The notes beneath the pieces are model-generated. The model was not told where the DNA came from. It made no database searches and saw only the letters and a program-made list of their open reading frames with translations. Positions 8,237 through 17,914 of a stretch of 64,000 nt of DNA are shown piece after piece. The stretch covers positions 186,001-250,000 of the forward strand of contig JASCOD010000008.1 of the NCBI GenBank assembly GCA_029959615.1, in the 5' to 3' direction. The stretch is from Flavobacteriaceae bacterium PS02338. Its GTDB lineage: Bacteria; Bacteroidota; Bacteroidia; Sphingobacteriales; Sphingobacteriaceae. The translations under genes and the position numbers were made by a program. How positions within the stretch are numbered: the stretch's first letter is position 1; each line of letters begins with the position of its first letter.

Positions 8237-11116
8237 ATGAACAAAACTATTACTAAAGTCATTCTTATGATTTGTGTTTTGCTGTGGACTGGGTTCGCGG
8301 CCATTGCACAAAGCATTGTGGTTAGTGGTACCGTTAAGGACAAGCTGACCAATGAGCCGATTCCAGGTGTAAGCGTTACAGTGAAAGGAAAAACGATAGG
8401 TTCTTCTACCGATCAAAATGGTAAATTCTCTTTTACAACTACAGAAAAACCTCCATTTACACTTTCTGTTACATTTGTAGGCTATACTACTGTAGAAAGA
8501 CAAGTTTCTGGAACTACATCAAATCTTAGTTTTCAATTAGAGTCTGGAGCTATTTTAGGTCAAGAAGTTGTTGTTTCGGCTTCGAGAACACCAGAGCGTA
8601 TTTTAGAATCGCCAGTTACTATTGAACGTATGGGACAGACTCAAATTAAAGAGGCTGCCACTCCATCATTCTATGATGCTATCCAAAATATCAAAGGAGT
8701 GGAGATGAGTTCACAAAGTTTAACCTTTAGGTCATATAATACCAGAGGTTTTAATGCAAATGGTAACACCCGTTTCAACCAATTAATTGATGGTATGGAT
8801 ACGCAAGCACCAGGTTTGAACTTCTCTGTAGGTAATATTGTAGGTATAACAGAGCTTGATGTTGACAACGTGGAGCTATTGCCAGGAGCTTCTTCGGCAT
8901 TATATGGTGCGGGAGGTATCAGTGGTACTTTATTGATGACTTCTAAAGATCCTTTTAAATATCAAGGTGTAAGCTTCCAACTGAAAACAGGTGTGAACCA
9001 TGTGAATGATAATAATACTTCTGTACAAGAATTTAAGCAGTTCGATATGCGTATGGCTAAATCTTGGAACAATAAGTTTGGTGCTAAATTCGCCTTCTCA
9101 TTCTTACAAGCTAAAGATTGGTTTGGCACTAACTATTCTAATTTTGATAGGGCAGCTAATGCACCCAAAGCAGGTACTCGTCAGTCAGATCCTAATTACG
9201 ATGGTGTAAATGTTTACGGTGATGAGGTTAGTCAAAACATGAGATCGGTAGCAAATACTGTTATAAGTACTGGTACATCTGGTTTCGTCCAAGCTGCACT
9301 GAGTTTGCCACAACCTCCCACTCAGGCTCAAATTGATGCTTTTAAAGCTGGCCCTGGATTAACAGCATTGAACAATTTTTTGGCGACAAATCCTTCGACT
9401 CAGCCGTTTGTTCTAGGTTTGAATAATAACTTGATACCTAATCAAAGCATTTCAAGACATGGTTACGACGAAAGATATTTAGTAGATTATGACGCTAAAT
9501 CATTAAAAATGTCCGGAGGGTTATACTATAATTTAACTAATACAATTCAGTTGCTTGCTCAAGCAAATTGGGGTATGGGTACATCTGTTTATACTGGTTC
9601 AGATCGTTACTCTTTACGTAACTTTAATATTGGACTATATAAATTAGAGTTGAAAGGAGAAGACTTTTATATCAGAGGTTACACAACTCAAGAACGATCA
9701 GGAGATTCTTATATTTCATCTATCTTAGGTAGCTATATTAATGAAAAAACAATGGCCTCTACAGCTTGGTTCCCAGGTTATGTAGGACGTTTTGTTGGTC
9801 AGAAAGCTTTAGGTAAGACAGATCAAGAAGCACATAATTTTGCAAGAAGTCAAATGGACGCAGGAAGAATAGATCCAGCTAATCCAAACCAAGCTCCAAC
9901 TTTTGCAAGATATGCTGACCAAATAAAAAATACCTATATAAGCCAAACTAATATGGCGCAAGGTATTTATGGTGCGAAATTTAACGACAAATCAAACCTT
10001 TATCATTATGAAGGTATGTATAACCTTTCAAGGTTATTTAGCAATGCTATAGAGTTACAGGTTGGAGCTTCAGCTCGTAGATTCGATTTGAACTCTGCAG
10101 GTACAATTTTTGATGATTTGAATGGAGATATTGATATTGATGAGTATGCAGCATTTGGTCAGTTAGGTAGAAAATTTGGAGAATCATTTAAGTTGACAGT
10201 AGCTGGCCGCTATGACAAAAGCCAAAATTTTGATGGGCGCTTTACTCCTCGTGTAACTGGAGTTTGGACAGTGGCTAAAAATTCAAATATTCGTGCGTCT
10301 TTCCAAACAGGTTTCCGTAATCCAACTACCCAAAATCAGTATATCGATTTATCAGTAGGTGGTGGTAGCCAACGTTTAATAGGAGGGCTTCCTTCGTTTT
10401 TGACTAAATACAATTTGTTAACTAACAAACCAATTACAGAAGCTGGCTATAGAGCTTTGGTGGCTGGTGCAACAACAACACCGCCTACTTATACTTTCGA
10501 TACTAGAGGAGTACGTCCTGAAAGTGTTACTGCTTATGAGTTAGGTTATAAAGGCTTGCTTGGTTCTAATTTCTTAATAGATGTTTATGGTTTCTATAGT
10601 GAGTATAAAGATTTCATTACTGGGGTAAACGTTTACCAAAATCAAAGTACTACAACAATACCTAATTATGTGAAGTTTGGTGTGCCAGTAAATGCAGCGG
10701 GTAAAGTTACTGCCTATGGCGGTGCATTTGGTTTAGATTATGTTAGAGGTAAATATACTTTCTCAGGAAACGTATCTTACAATAAGCTAAACGATTTGCC
10801 GGCAGATTATAACAACGATTTCAATACGCCAGAAGTACGTTACAACTTGGGCATTAGCAATCGTGAGATCTTTAAAAATGTAGGATTTAACGTAAATTAC
10901 CGTTGGCAAGATAAATTTACTTGGTTCTCTTCATTTGCAGGTGGCGAAGTGCCAGCATTTGGAACTGTAGATGCGCAAGTAAATTTAAAAGTTCCTTCAG
11001 TGAATTCTGTACTTAAAATTGGTGGTTCAAACATCTTGAACAAATACTACATCACATCATATGGTAATCCAGAGATAGGTGCAATGTATTATGTTTCATT
11101 AGCGTTTAACCCATAA
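8237..11116 (+). CDS. TonB-dependent outer-membrane receptor
   Basis: 959 residues. The signal peptide ends near residue 25 (AIAQS). A carboxypeptidase-like regulatory domain spans residues ~27-105 (SGTVKDKLTNEPIPGVSVTV). The plug domain follows (~110-235), with VVVSASRTPERILESPVTIE and the LPGASSALYGAGGISGTLLM signature. A 22-strand barrel runs to the end. No SusD partner follows, so this is a stand-alone transporter rather than a glycan-utilisation pair. Ligand unknown; iron chelates or another nutrient are possible. It is single-gene, closed by a strong terminator. Confidence 0.93.
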   Translation: MNKTITKVILMICVLLWTGFAAIAQSIVVSGTVKDKLTNEPIPGVSVTVKGKTIGSSTDQNGKFSFTTTEKPPFTLSVTFVGYTTVERQVSGTTSNLSFQLESGAILGQEVVVSASRTPERILESPVTIERMGQTQIKEAATPSFYDAIQNIKGVEMSSQSLTFRSYNTRGFNANGNTRFNQLIDGMDTQAPGLNFSVGNIVGITELDVDNVELLPGASSALYGAGGISGTLLMTSKDPFKYQGVSFQLKTGVNHVNDNNTSVQEFKQFDMRMAKSWNNKFGAKFAFSFLQAKDWFGTNYSNFDRAANAPKAGTRQSDPNYDGVNVYGDEVSQNMRSVANTVISTGTSGFVQAALSLPQPPTQAQIDAFKAGPGLTALNNFLATNPSTQPFVLGLNNNLIPNQSISRHGYDERYLVDYDAKSLKMSGGLYYNLTNTIQLLAQANWGMGTSVYTGSDRYSLRNFNIGLYKLELKGEDFYIRGYTTQERSGDSYISSILGSYINEKTMASTAWFPGYVGRFVGQKALGKTDQEAHNFARSQMDAGRIDPANPNQAPTFARYADQIKNTYISQTNMAQGIYGAKFNDKSNLYHYEGMYNLSRLFSNAIELQVGASARRFDLNSAGTIFDDLNGDIDIDEYAAFGQLGRKFGESFKLTVAGRYDKSQNFDGRFTPRVTGVWTVAKNSNIRASFQTGFRNPTTQNQYIDLSVGGGSQRLIGGLPSFLTKYNLLTNKPITEAGYRALVAGATTTPPTYTFDTRGVRPESVTAYELGYKGLLGSNFLIDVYGFYSEYKDFITGVNVYQNQSTTTIPNYVKFGVPVNAAGKVTAYGGAFGLDYVRGKYTFSGNVSYNKLNDLPADYNNDFNTPEVRYNLGISNREIFKNVGFNVNYRWQDKFTWFSSFAGGEVPAFGTVDAQVNLKVPSVNSVLKIGGSNILNKYYITSYGNPEIGAMYYVSLAFNP

Positions 11117-11132
11117 CAATAAACTAATTCAA

Positions 11133-11170
11133 ACAAGAAAGCCCCGAGATAATTCTCGGGGCTTTCTTGT
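11133..11170. terminator. Intrinsic terminator after the TonB receptor
   Basis: A perfect 16-bp stem (ACAAGAAAGCCCCGAG with its complement) around a 6-base loop. It can act on both strands, between the convergent receptor and ABC-F genes. Confidence 0.9.
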
Positions 11171-11230
11171 TTATTATGGATTGCTTTGTGATTTTATTTA
11201 AATCTAAAATCGTAACTCGTCAATCTAAAA

Positions 11231-12856
11231 TTACTTATACATTTCTTCTCTCAGTTTCGCTACTTCGCCATTATTGATGTAATCGTCGTAAGTCATCAAC
11301 TTATCAATGATGCCTTTTGGAGTAATCTCGATGATACGATTTGCAACAGATTCCGTCAATGCGTGATCTCGCGACGTAAACAACATGGTACCTTTGAAAT
11401 CTTTCATGCCGTTATTTAATGCAGTAATCGATTCCAAATCCAAGTGATTGGTTGGTTCGTCGAATAATAGGAAGTTAGCTTGTTGCAACATCATTCTAGA
11501 GAACATACAGCGCATTTTCTCGCCGCCAGACAATACTTTTACGTTTTTCAATACTTCCTCTCCAGAGAATAACATACGTCCCAAGAAACTACGTACAAAT
11601 TGCTCGTCGGCATCAGTACCAGAATATTCACGTAGCCAATCTACCAAGTTTTCATCTTTGTTCGCAAAGAAATCAGTATTATCGTTAGGGATATCAGCTA
11701 TGCTAATGGTTACACCAAATTTAAATTCGCCGGTGTAATCTTTATCGTTACCATTTAATATCTCATAAAAAGCGGCGGTAGCTAAACTGTTTTGAGAAAG
11801 CACAGCGATTTTATCTCCTTTGTTCACCATAAAGGTGATGTCTTTGAAGAATACTTCGCCATTTACAGTTTTGCTTAATTTCTCAATCTGTAAAATTTGG
11901 TCTCCAGCCTCACGAGCGCCATTGTTGTTAAACATGATTGCTGGATATTTACGGCTAGAAGCTTTGATCTCAGAAATATCAATTTTATCCAAAGCTTTCT
12001 TGCGAGAAGTTGCTTGTTTCGATTTAGAAGCATTTGCACTGAATCTACGGATGAACTCTTGTAATTCTTTTACCTTATCTTCTAGTTTCTTGTTTTGGTC
12101 AGAACGCTGTTTCAAAGCTAATTGAGAGCTCTCATACCAGAAACTGTAATTACCACTGTAGATGTTCATTTTACTGAAATCGATATCCACAATATGCGTA
12201 CAAACAGCATCTAAAAAGTGCCTGTCGTGACTTACCACCAATACAATGTTTTGGTAATCTGCCAAGAAGTTTTCTAACCAAGCAATCGTGTCAATGTCCA
12301 AATCGTTGGTAGGCTCATCCAGTAATAAAATATCAGGATTACCAAATAAAGCCTGCGCCAATAACACACGTACTTTTTGGTTACCATCTAATTCTTTCAA
12401 CAATTTATGGTGAAATTCTTCTTTAATGCCAAGGTTGCTTAACATGGTTGCTGCATTGCTTTCCATGTTCCAGCCATCCATTTCGGCAAAAAGATTTTCC
12501 AATTCTCCAGCACGTTCGCCATCTTTCTCAGAAAAATCCTCTTTCATATAGATGGCGTCCTTTTCCTTCATGATGTCATACAATTGCTTATGACCCATCA
12601 TTACGGTTTCAATTACCGGAAACTCGTCAAACTCGTAATGGTTTTGCTTAAGTACTGCCATGCGTTCGCCTGGTGTAAATGCCACCGAACCACTAGTTTG
12701 TTGTACATCACCAGATAAAATCTTCATGAAGGTAGACTTGCCTGCGCCATTTGCGCCAATTACACCATAGCAGTTGCCATGCGTAAATTTTAGGTTAACA
12801 TCCTCAAATAGTGTACGTTTTCCGTAACGTAGCGATAGGTTTGAAACTGAAATCAT
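11231..12856 (-). CDS. ABC-F ATPase, YbiT type, with a degenerate second Walker A
   Basis: 541 residues with two ABC domains joined by the charged ABC-F linker (~250-300) and no membrane segments. The whole protein aligns with E. coli YbiT, including SRFSANASKS-like residues in the linker. NBD1 has an intact Walker A GANGAGKST (34-42), Walker B LLLDEPTND and switch SHD, but its signature is LDGNQ (156-160). NBD2 has a good signature LSGGEK and Walker B FDEPTNHLD, yet its Walker A is SQNSLATAA (353-361), with no Lys, and its switch reads SRD. One composite ATP site therefore looks functional and the other dead. ABC-F proteins act on the ribosome; the exact role of this branch is unknown. Confidence 0.93.
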   Translation of the reverse strand: MISVSNLSLRYGKRTLFEDVNLKFTHGNCYGVIGANGAGKSTFMKILSGDVQQTSGSVAFTPGERMAVLKQNHYEFDEFPVIETVMMGHKQLYDIMKEKDAIYMKEDFSEKDGERAGELENLFAEMDGWNMESNAATMLSNLGIKEEFHHKLLKELDGNQKVRVLLAQALFGNPDILLLDEPTNDLDIDTIAWLENFLADYQNIVLVVSHDRHFLDAVCTHIVDIDFSKMNIYSGNYSFWYESSQLALKQRSDQNKKLEDKVKELQEFIRRFSANASKSKQATSRKKALDKIDISEIKASSRKYPAIMFNNNGAREAGDQILQIEKLSKTVNGEVFFKDITFMVNKGDKIAVLSQNSLATAAFYEILNGNDKDYTGEFKFGVTISIADIPNDNTDFFANKDENLVDWLREYSGTDADEQFVRSFLGRMLFSGEEVLKNVKVLSGGEKMRCMFSRMMLQQANFLLFDEPTNHLDLESITALNNGMKDFKGTMLFTSRDHALTESVANRIIEITPKGIIDKLMTYDDYINNGEVAKLREEMYK

Positions 12857-13002
12857 GTTGCTGAAAAATAAGCCGCAAAGGTAGTTAAAAAAGGTGGAAG
12901 CTGAAAGGATTGAGATGGAAGAGGTATTTTTGGAAAAGCTAAGTCAGTACTTTTAGGGTAGTGCAGCCCCGCTTTACGCTATCTTTTTGTACGCTGTCTG
13001 CC

Positions 13003-13078
13003 GTCATTTCGAACGCAGAGAGAAATCTAAAAGTAAGAAGCTTCTATGTAACAGATTTCTCTCTGCGTTCGAAATGAC
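13003..13078. repeat. Intergenic palindrome, class B (GTCATTTCGA type)
   Basis: GTCATTTCGAACGCAGAGAG at the left pairs perfectly with CTCTCTGCGTTCGAAATGAC at the right, and the match continues inward through AAATCT/AGATTT. The same GTCATTTCGA...TCGAAATGAC ends recur at 26082-26232 and 35720-35839. Confidence 0.8.
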
Positions 13079-13145
13079 ACAACAAAAAGTATTTCCGCTT
13101 CAATCGGGTTTGATTAAGCGCTGTGCTAACTATCAAATCATCGCG

Positions 13146-13886
13146 TCATCGAATAAGCTCATCATCAGATTTAAGTAACCGCATCCTGTAACTCATCATC
13201 GCAGTTTTGCCTAACTTTTTTATAAGATGGTAATTTGCAACAGCGCCAACTGCAGCACCAACAACCGGAAGTAGCTGAGCCAATTTTGCTAAATCAATGT
13301 AATCACGATATTCTTGCTGAAAAGTTTGCCAATCAAATTGGTCGCCACTTTCTGGTAGCAAAAGAAGTTTTTCATCCCAGTTTTCTATTTGAGCTAAAAC
13401 TTTCTGGCTTCCTCTTTTGCTAGAAAATGCCATTTGAAAAATATGTAGAATGTATAGGCGTTCTCTGAAATCGCTAGTGTCAAACCCATAAAGGGCAGCA
13501 ATTTCGTAAAGCAATTTTATTTTAATGGCAATTAATATCGGGAAATCGGCCACGCTCATTAAAAAACCGCCAGCTCCAGTAATCCCACCCTCGGCAGCAC
13601 CAGTTTTGCAATAGCTATCAATTTTTGCTTTTACCAATGCTTCTCTATGTATCAAACTCATCTCGGCAGGCGGTAAATCAGACTTTGTAATTTCTGAGCC
13701 GAAAAGCACTGCTTTTACCATTTGCTTAATAGTTGCGGTAATAGCATCATGCGCTTTTTGAGGGATGTAGCCGTTAATCTTTCCTTGGACTTTAGTGGCA
13801 ATATTTCCTATCAGTGATGGTTTTTTCATCACTTCTAGTTTCCAAAATCGAAGTTCTAGAGCTGCCTGCTGTTGGTAATTGTTCAT
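13146..13886 (-). CDS. EcsC family protein
   Basis: 246 residues. The Gly/Ala-rich segment TGAAEGGITGAGGFLMSVAD followed by FPILIAIKIKLLYEIAALYG is the core of the EcsC family. A second hydrophobic Gly/Ala segment (LLPVVGAAVGAVANYHLIKK) lies near the C-terminus. EcsC proteins are membrane-associated; a molecular function has not been established. It is a lone gene flanked on both sides by palindromic repeats. Confidence 0.85.
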   Translation of the reverse strand: MNNYQQQAALELRFWKLEVMKKPSLIGNIATKVQGKINGYIPQKAHDAITATIKQMVKAVLFGSEITKSDLPPAEMSLIHREALVKAKIDSYCKTGAAEGGITGAGGFLMSVADFPILIAIKIKLLYEIAALYGFDTSDFRERLYILHIFQMAFSSKRGSQKVLAQIENWDEKLLLLPESGDQFDWQTFQQEYRDYIDLAKLAQLLPVVGAAVGAVANYHLIKKLGKTAMMSYRMRLLKSDDELIR

Positions 13887-13970
13887 TATTGTTAATCTAT
13901 AATAGTTTAGAGGGCAAAAAGTTCGAAGATGTTACAAATGGATGTACGAAGAGACTTTCAAAAATCTTCT

Positions 13971-14036
13971 TTGCGAGGCACGAAGCAATCTTAATAGTTG
14001 AATATTTTGTTAAAAAGATTGCTTCGTGCCTCGCAA
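13971..14036. repeat. Intergenic palindrome, class A
   Basis: TTGCGAGGCACGAAGCAATC (from 13971) pairs perfectly over 22 bp with the arm ending at 14036. It shares its core with the elements at 583-652 and 34763-34839. Confidence 0.85.
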
Positions 14037-14058
14037 TGATGACAAATCGCAAACAAAA

Positions 14059-14080
14059 AAGTCTCGCAATTGCGAGACTT
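14059..14080. terminator. Short perfect hairpin, likely terminator
   Basis: AAGTCTCGCAA is followed directly by its exact complement TTGCGAGACTT, with an A-run before and TTTAAAA after. It lies downstream of the reverse-strand OmpH/Skp gene and could end it. An isolated half copy of a class B palindrome (TCGAAATGACAG) lies just to the right, near 14110. Confidence 0.6.
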
Positions 14081-14132
14081 TAAAAGTATAATTAGATTTC
14101 TCCATTCAGTCGAAATGACAGTTTGGGTGAAA

Positions 14133-14735
14133 TTATTTTTTCTCTTTGTTGTAAGCTTCGTTTAACCCTTTAATCACTTCGCTAGTTACGTCTAAGCTTT
14201 CATCAGCGAAAAGAATGTCGCCCATGCCTTTTTGATACTTTAAGACCATTTTGTAGCCTTTATCTTTAGCGTAGATTTTTAAATAGTCTGATACTTTGTT
14301 GTAAAGTGCTTCTTGCTCTTTAGCTTGCTCGTTTTGGAAAGCAGCACCAGCATTTTGTTGGTAAGCCTGTAGTTCTTGTTGCTTACGTCCCAATCTCTCT
14401 TCCGTAGCTGCTCTTTGTTCAGCAGTCATACTTCCTATTTGAGCCTGAGCTTGTTGGGCATCTCTCTGAAAAGCTTGGGCCTTAGCTTTAAGGTCTGCAT
14501 CGGCAGCTTTTCCTTTAGCTTCCATTTTAGTTTTTAGCACTTTAAAGTACTCATATTGGTTTAAAAGTGAATCCGAATCTACGAATACAATTTTATCCTT
14601 ATTTGCATCTACAGTTGCTGCAGGTTTTGCCGCTGTTCCTTCTGTTTTTGTTTCTTTGTTTCCGCAAGCGCTCATCACAGAAACGATGGCAATTGCAGTA
14701 GCTAATCCGCTAAATTTTACTGTGTTTAGTTTCAT
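14133..14735 (-). CDS. OmpH/Skp-family periplasmic chaperone lipoprotein
   Basis: 200 residues. A lipobox (SVMSAC, Cys at residue 24) implies a lipoprotein rather than the soluble Skp of Proteobacteria. The mature part starts with the OmpH strand KIVFVDSDSLLNQYEYFK. A long Ala/Gln/Lys-rich coiled coil (~80-155) follows, then the closing strand KGYKMVLKYQKGMGDILFAD. Skp-like proteins hold unfolded outer-membrane proteins in the periplasm. No bamA neighbour is present here, unlike many OmpH loci. Confidence 0.88.
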   Translation of the reverse strand: MKLNTVKFSGLATAIAIVSVMSACGNKETKTEGTAAKPAATVDANKDKIVFVDSDSLLNQYEYFKVLKTKMEAKGKAADADLKAKAQAFQRDAQQAQAQIGSMTAEQRAATEERLGRKQQELQAYQQNAGAAFQNEQAKEQEALYNKVSDYLKIYAKDKGYKMVLKYQKGMGDILFADESLDVTSEVIKGLNEAYNKEKK

Positions 14736-14869
14736 TCTGTCCTTCTAAATTTTAGCAAATATAAAAATCAAATCCGACTATCCTAAAAGTCCATTTTTTT
14801 TAAGCGAAAATAAGTGATTTTAACACTTGAATAGTTATCCACAATGCCTGAAAATCCATAAAAATTGCG

Positions 14870-14877
14870 TATTTTTG
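14870..14877 (+). promoter_or_regulatory. Candidate -7 element for gyrB
   Basis: TATTTTTG matches TAnnTTTG, 24 bases before the gyrB ATG. No good -33 TTTG is seen at the expected spacing, so support is moderate. Confidence 0.35.
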
Positions 14878-14900
14878 ATTCTTAATTTTTCACATAAAAT

Positions 14901-16859
14901 ATGAGCGAAGAAAAAAATCCAAACTCAAATTATTCGGCCGATAATATACAGGTTTTAGAAGGTTTAGAGGCTGTTCGTAAGCGTCCTTCGATGTATATAG
15001 GTGATACCGGAGTTAAAGGTTTGCACCATTTGGTTTATGAAGTTGTAGATAACTCTATTGACGAAGCTTTAGCTGGTCATGCTGACACCATCTACGTAAA
15101 TATATTAAAAGACAATTCGATAAGGGTAGAAGATAACGGACGTGGTATTCCAACTGGTATCAACACCAAAGAAAATAAATCGGCATTAGAGATTGTAATG
15201 ACCGTTTTACACGCAGGTGGTAAATTCGATAAAGATACCTACAAGGTTTCTGGTGGTTTGCACGGTGTGGGGGTAAGTTGCGTTAACGCATTATCTACCC
15301 ATCTAAAAGCGGAAGTACATCGTGAAGGCAAAATCTGGGTACAGGAGTATGAAATTGGTGTTCCGCAATACGATGTAAAAGAAGTTGGTACAACAGACAA
15401 AAGAGGTACAATTGTAACCTTTAGTCCAGATCCAACCATTTTTACGCAAACTACGGAATACAAGTATGATACTTTGGCTGGCCGTTTACGAGAACTTGCT
15501 TTCTTAAATAAAGGCATTTCACTGACGTTGACAGATGAGCGTGAAGAACTGGAAGACGGTACTTTTTTTCAAGAAGTTTTCCACTCTGATGGTGGTTTGA
15601 AAGAGTTTGTAGCATTTTTGGATGGTACGCGTGCTTCATTCTTGCCAGAGCCAATTTATATCGAAGGGATTAAAAATGGAATTCCGGTAGAATTAGCTTT
15701 CCAATACAATGATAGCTATTCGGAGAATGTACATTCTTACGTGAATAATATCAATACTCATGAAGGTGGTACCCACATTGCTGGTTTCCGTCGTGGTTTA
15801 ACACGTACTTTAAAAGCCTATGCTGATAAATCGGGTTTGTTAAAGAACCTTAAAATGGAAATTACTGGTGATGACTTTAGAGAAGGTTTAACAGCGGTAG
15901 TTTCGGTAAAAGTTCAGGAACCTCAATTTGAAGGACAGACCAAAACCAAGTTAGGTAATAGCGAGGTGATGGGTGCGGTAGATGTTGCAGTAGGTGAAGC
16001 TTTGGGTAATTACCTAGAAGAAAATCCGAAAGAAGCTAAGATGATCATCAATAAGGTGATTTTAGCTGCAACTGCGAGAGCGGCTGCTCGTAAAGCTCGT
16101 GAAATGGTTCAACGTAAGAGCGTAATGGGCGGTTCTGGCTTGCCAGGTAAATTGGCCGATTGCTCGGATAGTGATCCAGAAAAATGCGAATTGTTCTTAG
16201 TAGAGGGTGACTCGGCGGGTGGTACCGCTAAGCAAGGTCGTGATCGTAACTACCAAGCTATTCTTCCGTTAAAAGGTAAAATCCTGAACGTAGAAAAAGC
16301 GATGGAGCATAAAATCTACGAGAATGATGAGATTAAGAACATGTTTACGGCTTTAGGTGTAAGTATCGGAACTGAAGAAGATGATAAAGCTTTAAACTTA
16401 ACTAAACTTCGTTACCACAAAATTGTGATCATGACGGATGCGGATATCGACGGATCACACATTACCACGTTGATCTTGACTTTCTTCTTCCGTTATATGA
16501 AGCCATTAATTGAGGCTGGTTACGTTTACATTGCAGCACCACCACTTTATCAAGTTAAGAAAGGTAAAGAATTTGAATATTGTTGGAATGATTTACAACG
16601 TGATGCTGCTATTCAACGTTTAAAAGGTGCTGGTAAAGAAGATAGCGTACACGTACAACGTTATAAAGGTTTGGGTGAGATGAACGCAGAACAATTGTGG
16701 GAAACTACATTGGATCCTAGTCGTCGTACTTTAATGCAAGCTACTATTGAAAATGCTGCAGAATGTGACCATACTTTCTCCATGTTGATGGGGGATGAGG
16801 TGGCTCCGCGTAGAGAGTTTATCGAGCGTAATGCTAAATACGCTAAGATCGATGCATAG
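14901..16859 (+). CDS. gyrB: DNA gyrase subunit B
   Basis: 652 residues, normal for GyrB. In order: the GHKL ATPase opening LEAVRKRPSMYIGD, the Asn-containing VDNSIDEA, GRGIPTG and GGLHGVGVSCVNA. The TOPRIM domain has EGDSAGG and MTDADIDGSHI. The C-terminal QRYKGLGEMNAEQLWETTLD is GyrB-like rather than ParE-like. With GyrA it introduces negative supercoils using ATP. It is single-gene here, not next to gyrA or recF, and is followed by a terminator. Confidence 0.97.
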   Translation: MSEEKNPNSNYSADNIQVLEGLEAVRKRPSMYIGDTGVKGLHHLVYEVVDNSIDEALAGHADTIYVNILKDNSIRVEDNGRGIPTGINTKENKSALEIVMTVLHAGGKFDKDTYKVSGGLHGVGVSCVNALSTHLKAEVHREGKIWVQEYEIGVPQYDVKEVGTTDKRGTIVTFSPDPTIFTQTTEYKYDTLAGRLRELAFLNKGISLTLTDEREELEDGTFFQEVFHSDGGLKEFVAFLDGTRASFLPEPIYIEGIKNGIPVELAFQYNDSYSENVHSYVNNINTHEGGTHIAGFRRGLTRTLKAYADKSGLLKNLKMEITGDDFREGLTAVVSVKVQEPQFEGQTKTKLGNSEVMGAVDVAVGEALGNYLEENPKEAKMIINKVILAATARAAARKAREMVQRKSVMGGSGLPGKLADCSDSDPEKCELFLVEGDSAGGTAKQGRDRNYQAILPLKGKILNVEKAMEHKIYENDEIKNMFTALGVSIGTEEDDKALNLTKLRYHKIVIMTDADIDGSHITTLILTFFFRYMKPLIEAGYVYIAAPPLYQVKKGKEFEYCWNDLQRDAAIQRLKGAGKEDSVHVQRYKGLGEMNAEQLWETTLDPSRRTLMQATIENAAECDHTFSMLMGDEVAPRREFIERNAKYAKIDA

Positions 16860-16893
16860 TTAGTCTCCCTTTTTTAAAGCCAAATATAAAATT

Positions 16894-16928
16894 AAACCCT
16901 CCCTGCTTAAAGCAGTGGAGGGTTTTTT
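16894..16928. terminator. Intrinsic terminator after gyrB
   Basis: AAACCCTCCCTGCTT pairs with AGCAGTGGAGGGTTT (one bulge), followed by a T-run. It lies between gyrB and the convergent bestrophin gene. Confidence 0.88.
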
Positions 16929-16956
16929 GTAATCAAAAACAACACTTAGAAAATCC

Positions 16957-17883
16957 TTATAGAATGTAGTATGAGCCTACAGGTGCCATATCTACATGGG
17001 CTTTATCTTCGAAAAGTTTATCATCATCTAACATCTGATACAAATCTTTTTCAATGGTTCTACAAATAGTAGTAGTAGGAGTATCTGTTGGTTTATTTTC
17101 AAATGGATCTTGTAAATGCACCGCCATTTTTTCAACCAATAGAAAGAATACAGAGATAGAAATTACTACGGGAACTTCCATTAATCCAAAATATTCAATC
17201 AATCCAAAAGGCAACATCAAAATGAATAAAATGATAGACATATGGATATAAGTGCTATAAGTAACAGGAAAAATCGTTTTCTTGATACGTTCGCATCCAC
17301 CCATATGGTTACAAAGGGCATTCAGCGTTTTATCTAGTTCAATTTGCTGGTATTTGTTAATCCAACCTTCTTGCAATGCTCTTTTTAAATCCATCGCATG
17401 TAACTCTAGCAAAGCAACGGTAACATTGCTTCTGCTTTTTATAAAAGCTAGTTCTTTGTTATCTAGGTAGCGCTCTAGACCTTTAGAAGAATTGAAACCT
17501 CTCAATGATTGACTTAAAGCATAGCACCAAGCAATTTGTCTTTTTACAAATTTGTTCTTAAAAGCATTTACTTCTTCTAACGCATAAGGACTATCTACAA
17601 ATGATAGGATTTGCCTAGATAAAGACCGGGAATCATTTACAATAGCTCCCCATAATATTCTTGCTTCCCACCATCTATCATAGGCTTGATTAGATCTAAA
17701 AGCTAATAGCAGTGATATAATTGTACCTAATAAAGCAGGCACCGCAATAGGAATAGATATGCGAGTAAAATGAAAATTCTGATATAAAACAACTACTCCA
17801 ACTGAATAGAGTACAACATAAAGTAGTTCTTTTTTAATTTTCCCAAAGATATAAGTAATCGGTATGTTATTTCGTAATAGCAT
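16957..17883 (-). CDS. Bestrophin-family ion channel
   Basis: 308 residues of the bestrophin/UPF0187 family. Two N-terminal membrane segments are followed by the hallmark LLAFRSNQAYDRWWEARILW near residue 65. Later segments include ERIKKTIFPVTYSTYIHMSI and EKMAVHLQDPFENKPTDTP, matching the conserved acidic PFG-like region. Bacterial homologues form pentameric cation or anion channels in the inner membrane. It is co-directional with the UspA-like gene 32 bases upstream, so a shared stress-related unit is plausible. Confidence 0.9.
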   Translation of the reverse strand: MLLRNNIPITYIFGKIKKELLYVVLYSVGVVVLYQNFHFTRISIPIAVPALLGTIISLLLAFRSNQAYDRWWEARILWGAIVNDSRSLSRQILSFVDSPYALEEVNAFKNKFVKRQIAWCYALSQSLRGFNSSKGLERYLDNKELAFIKSRSNVTVALLELHAMDLKRALQEGWINKYQQIELDKTLNALCNHMGGCERIKKTIFPVTYSTYIHMSIILFILMLPFGLIEYFGLMEVPVVISISVFFLLVEKMAVHLQDPFENKPTDTPTTTICRTIEKDLYQMLDDDKLFEDKAHVDMAPVGSYYIL

Positions 17884-17914
17884 GATATTGGGGATTAAAT
17901 TTAAAAATTAGTGA

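Noticed and set aside
8171..8503. 110-codon reverse frame over the TonB receptor start
   Set aside because: It is a shadow of the receptor gene, with Cys/Arg-rich composition unlike a real protein here.
14901..16859. parE instead of gyrB
   Set aside because: The C-terminal and TOPRIM sequences follow GyrB, and the length of 652 fits GyrB; no parC is adjacent.
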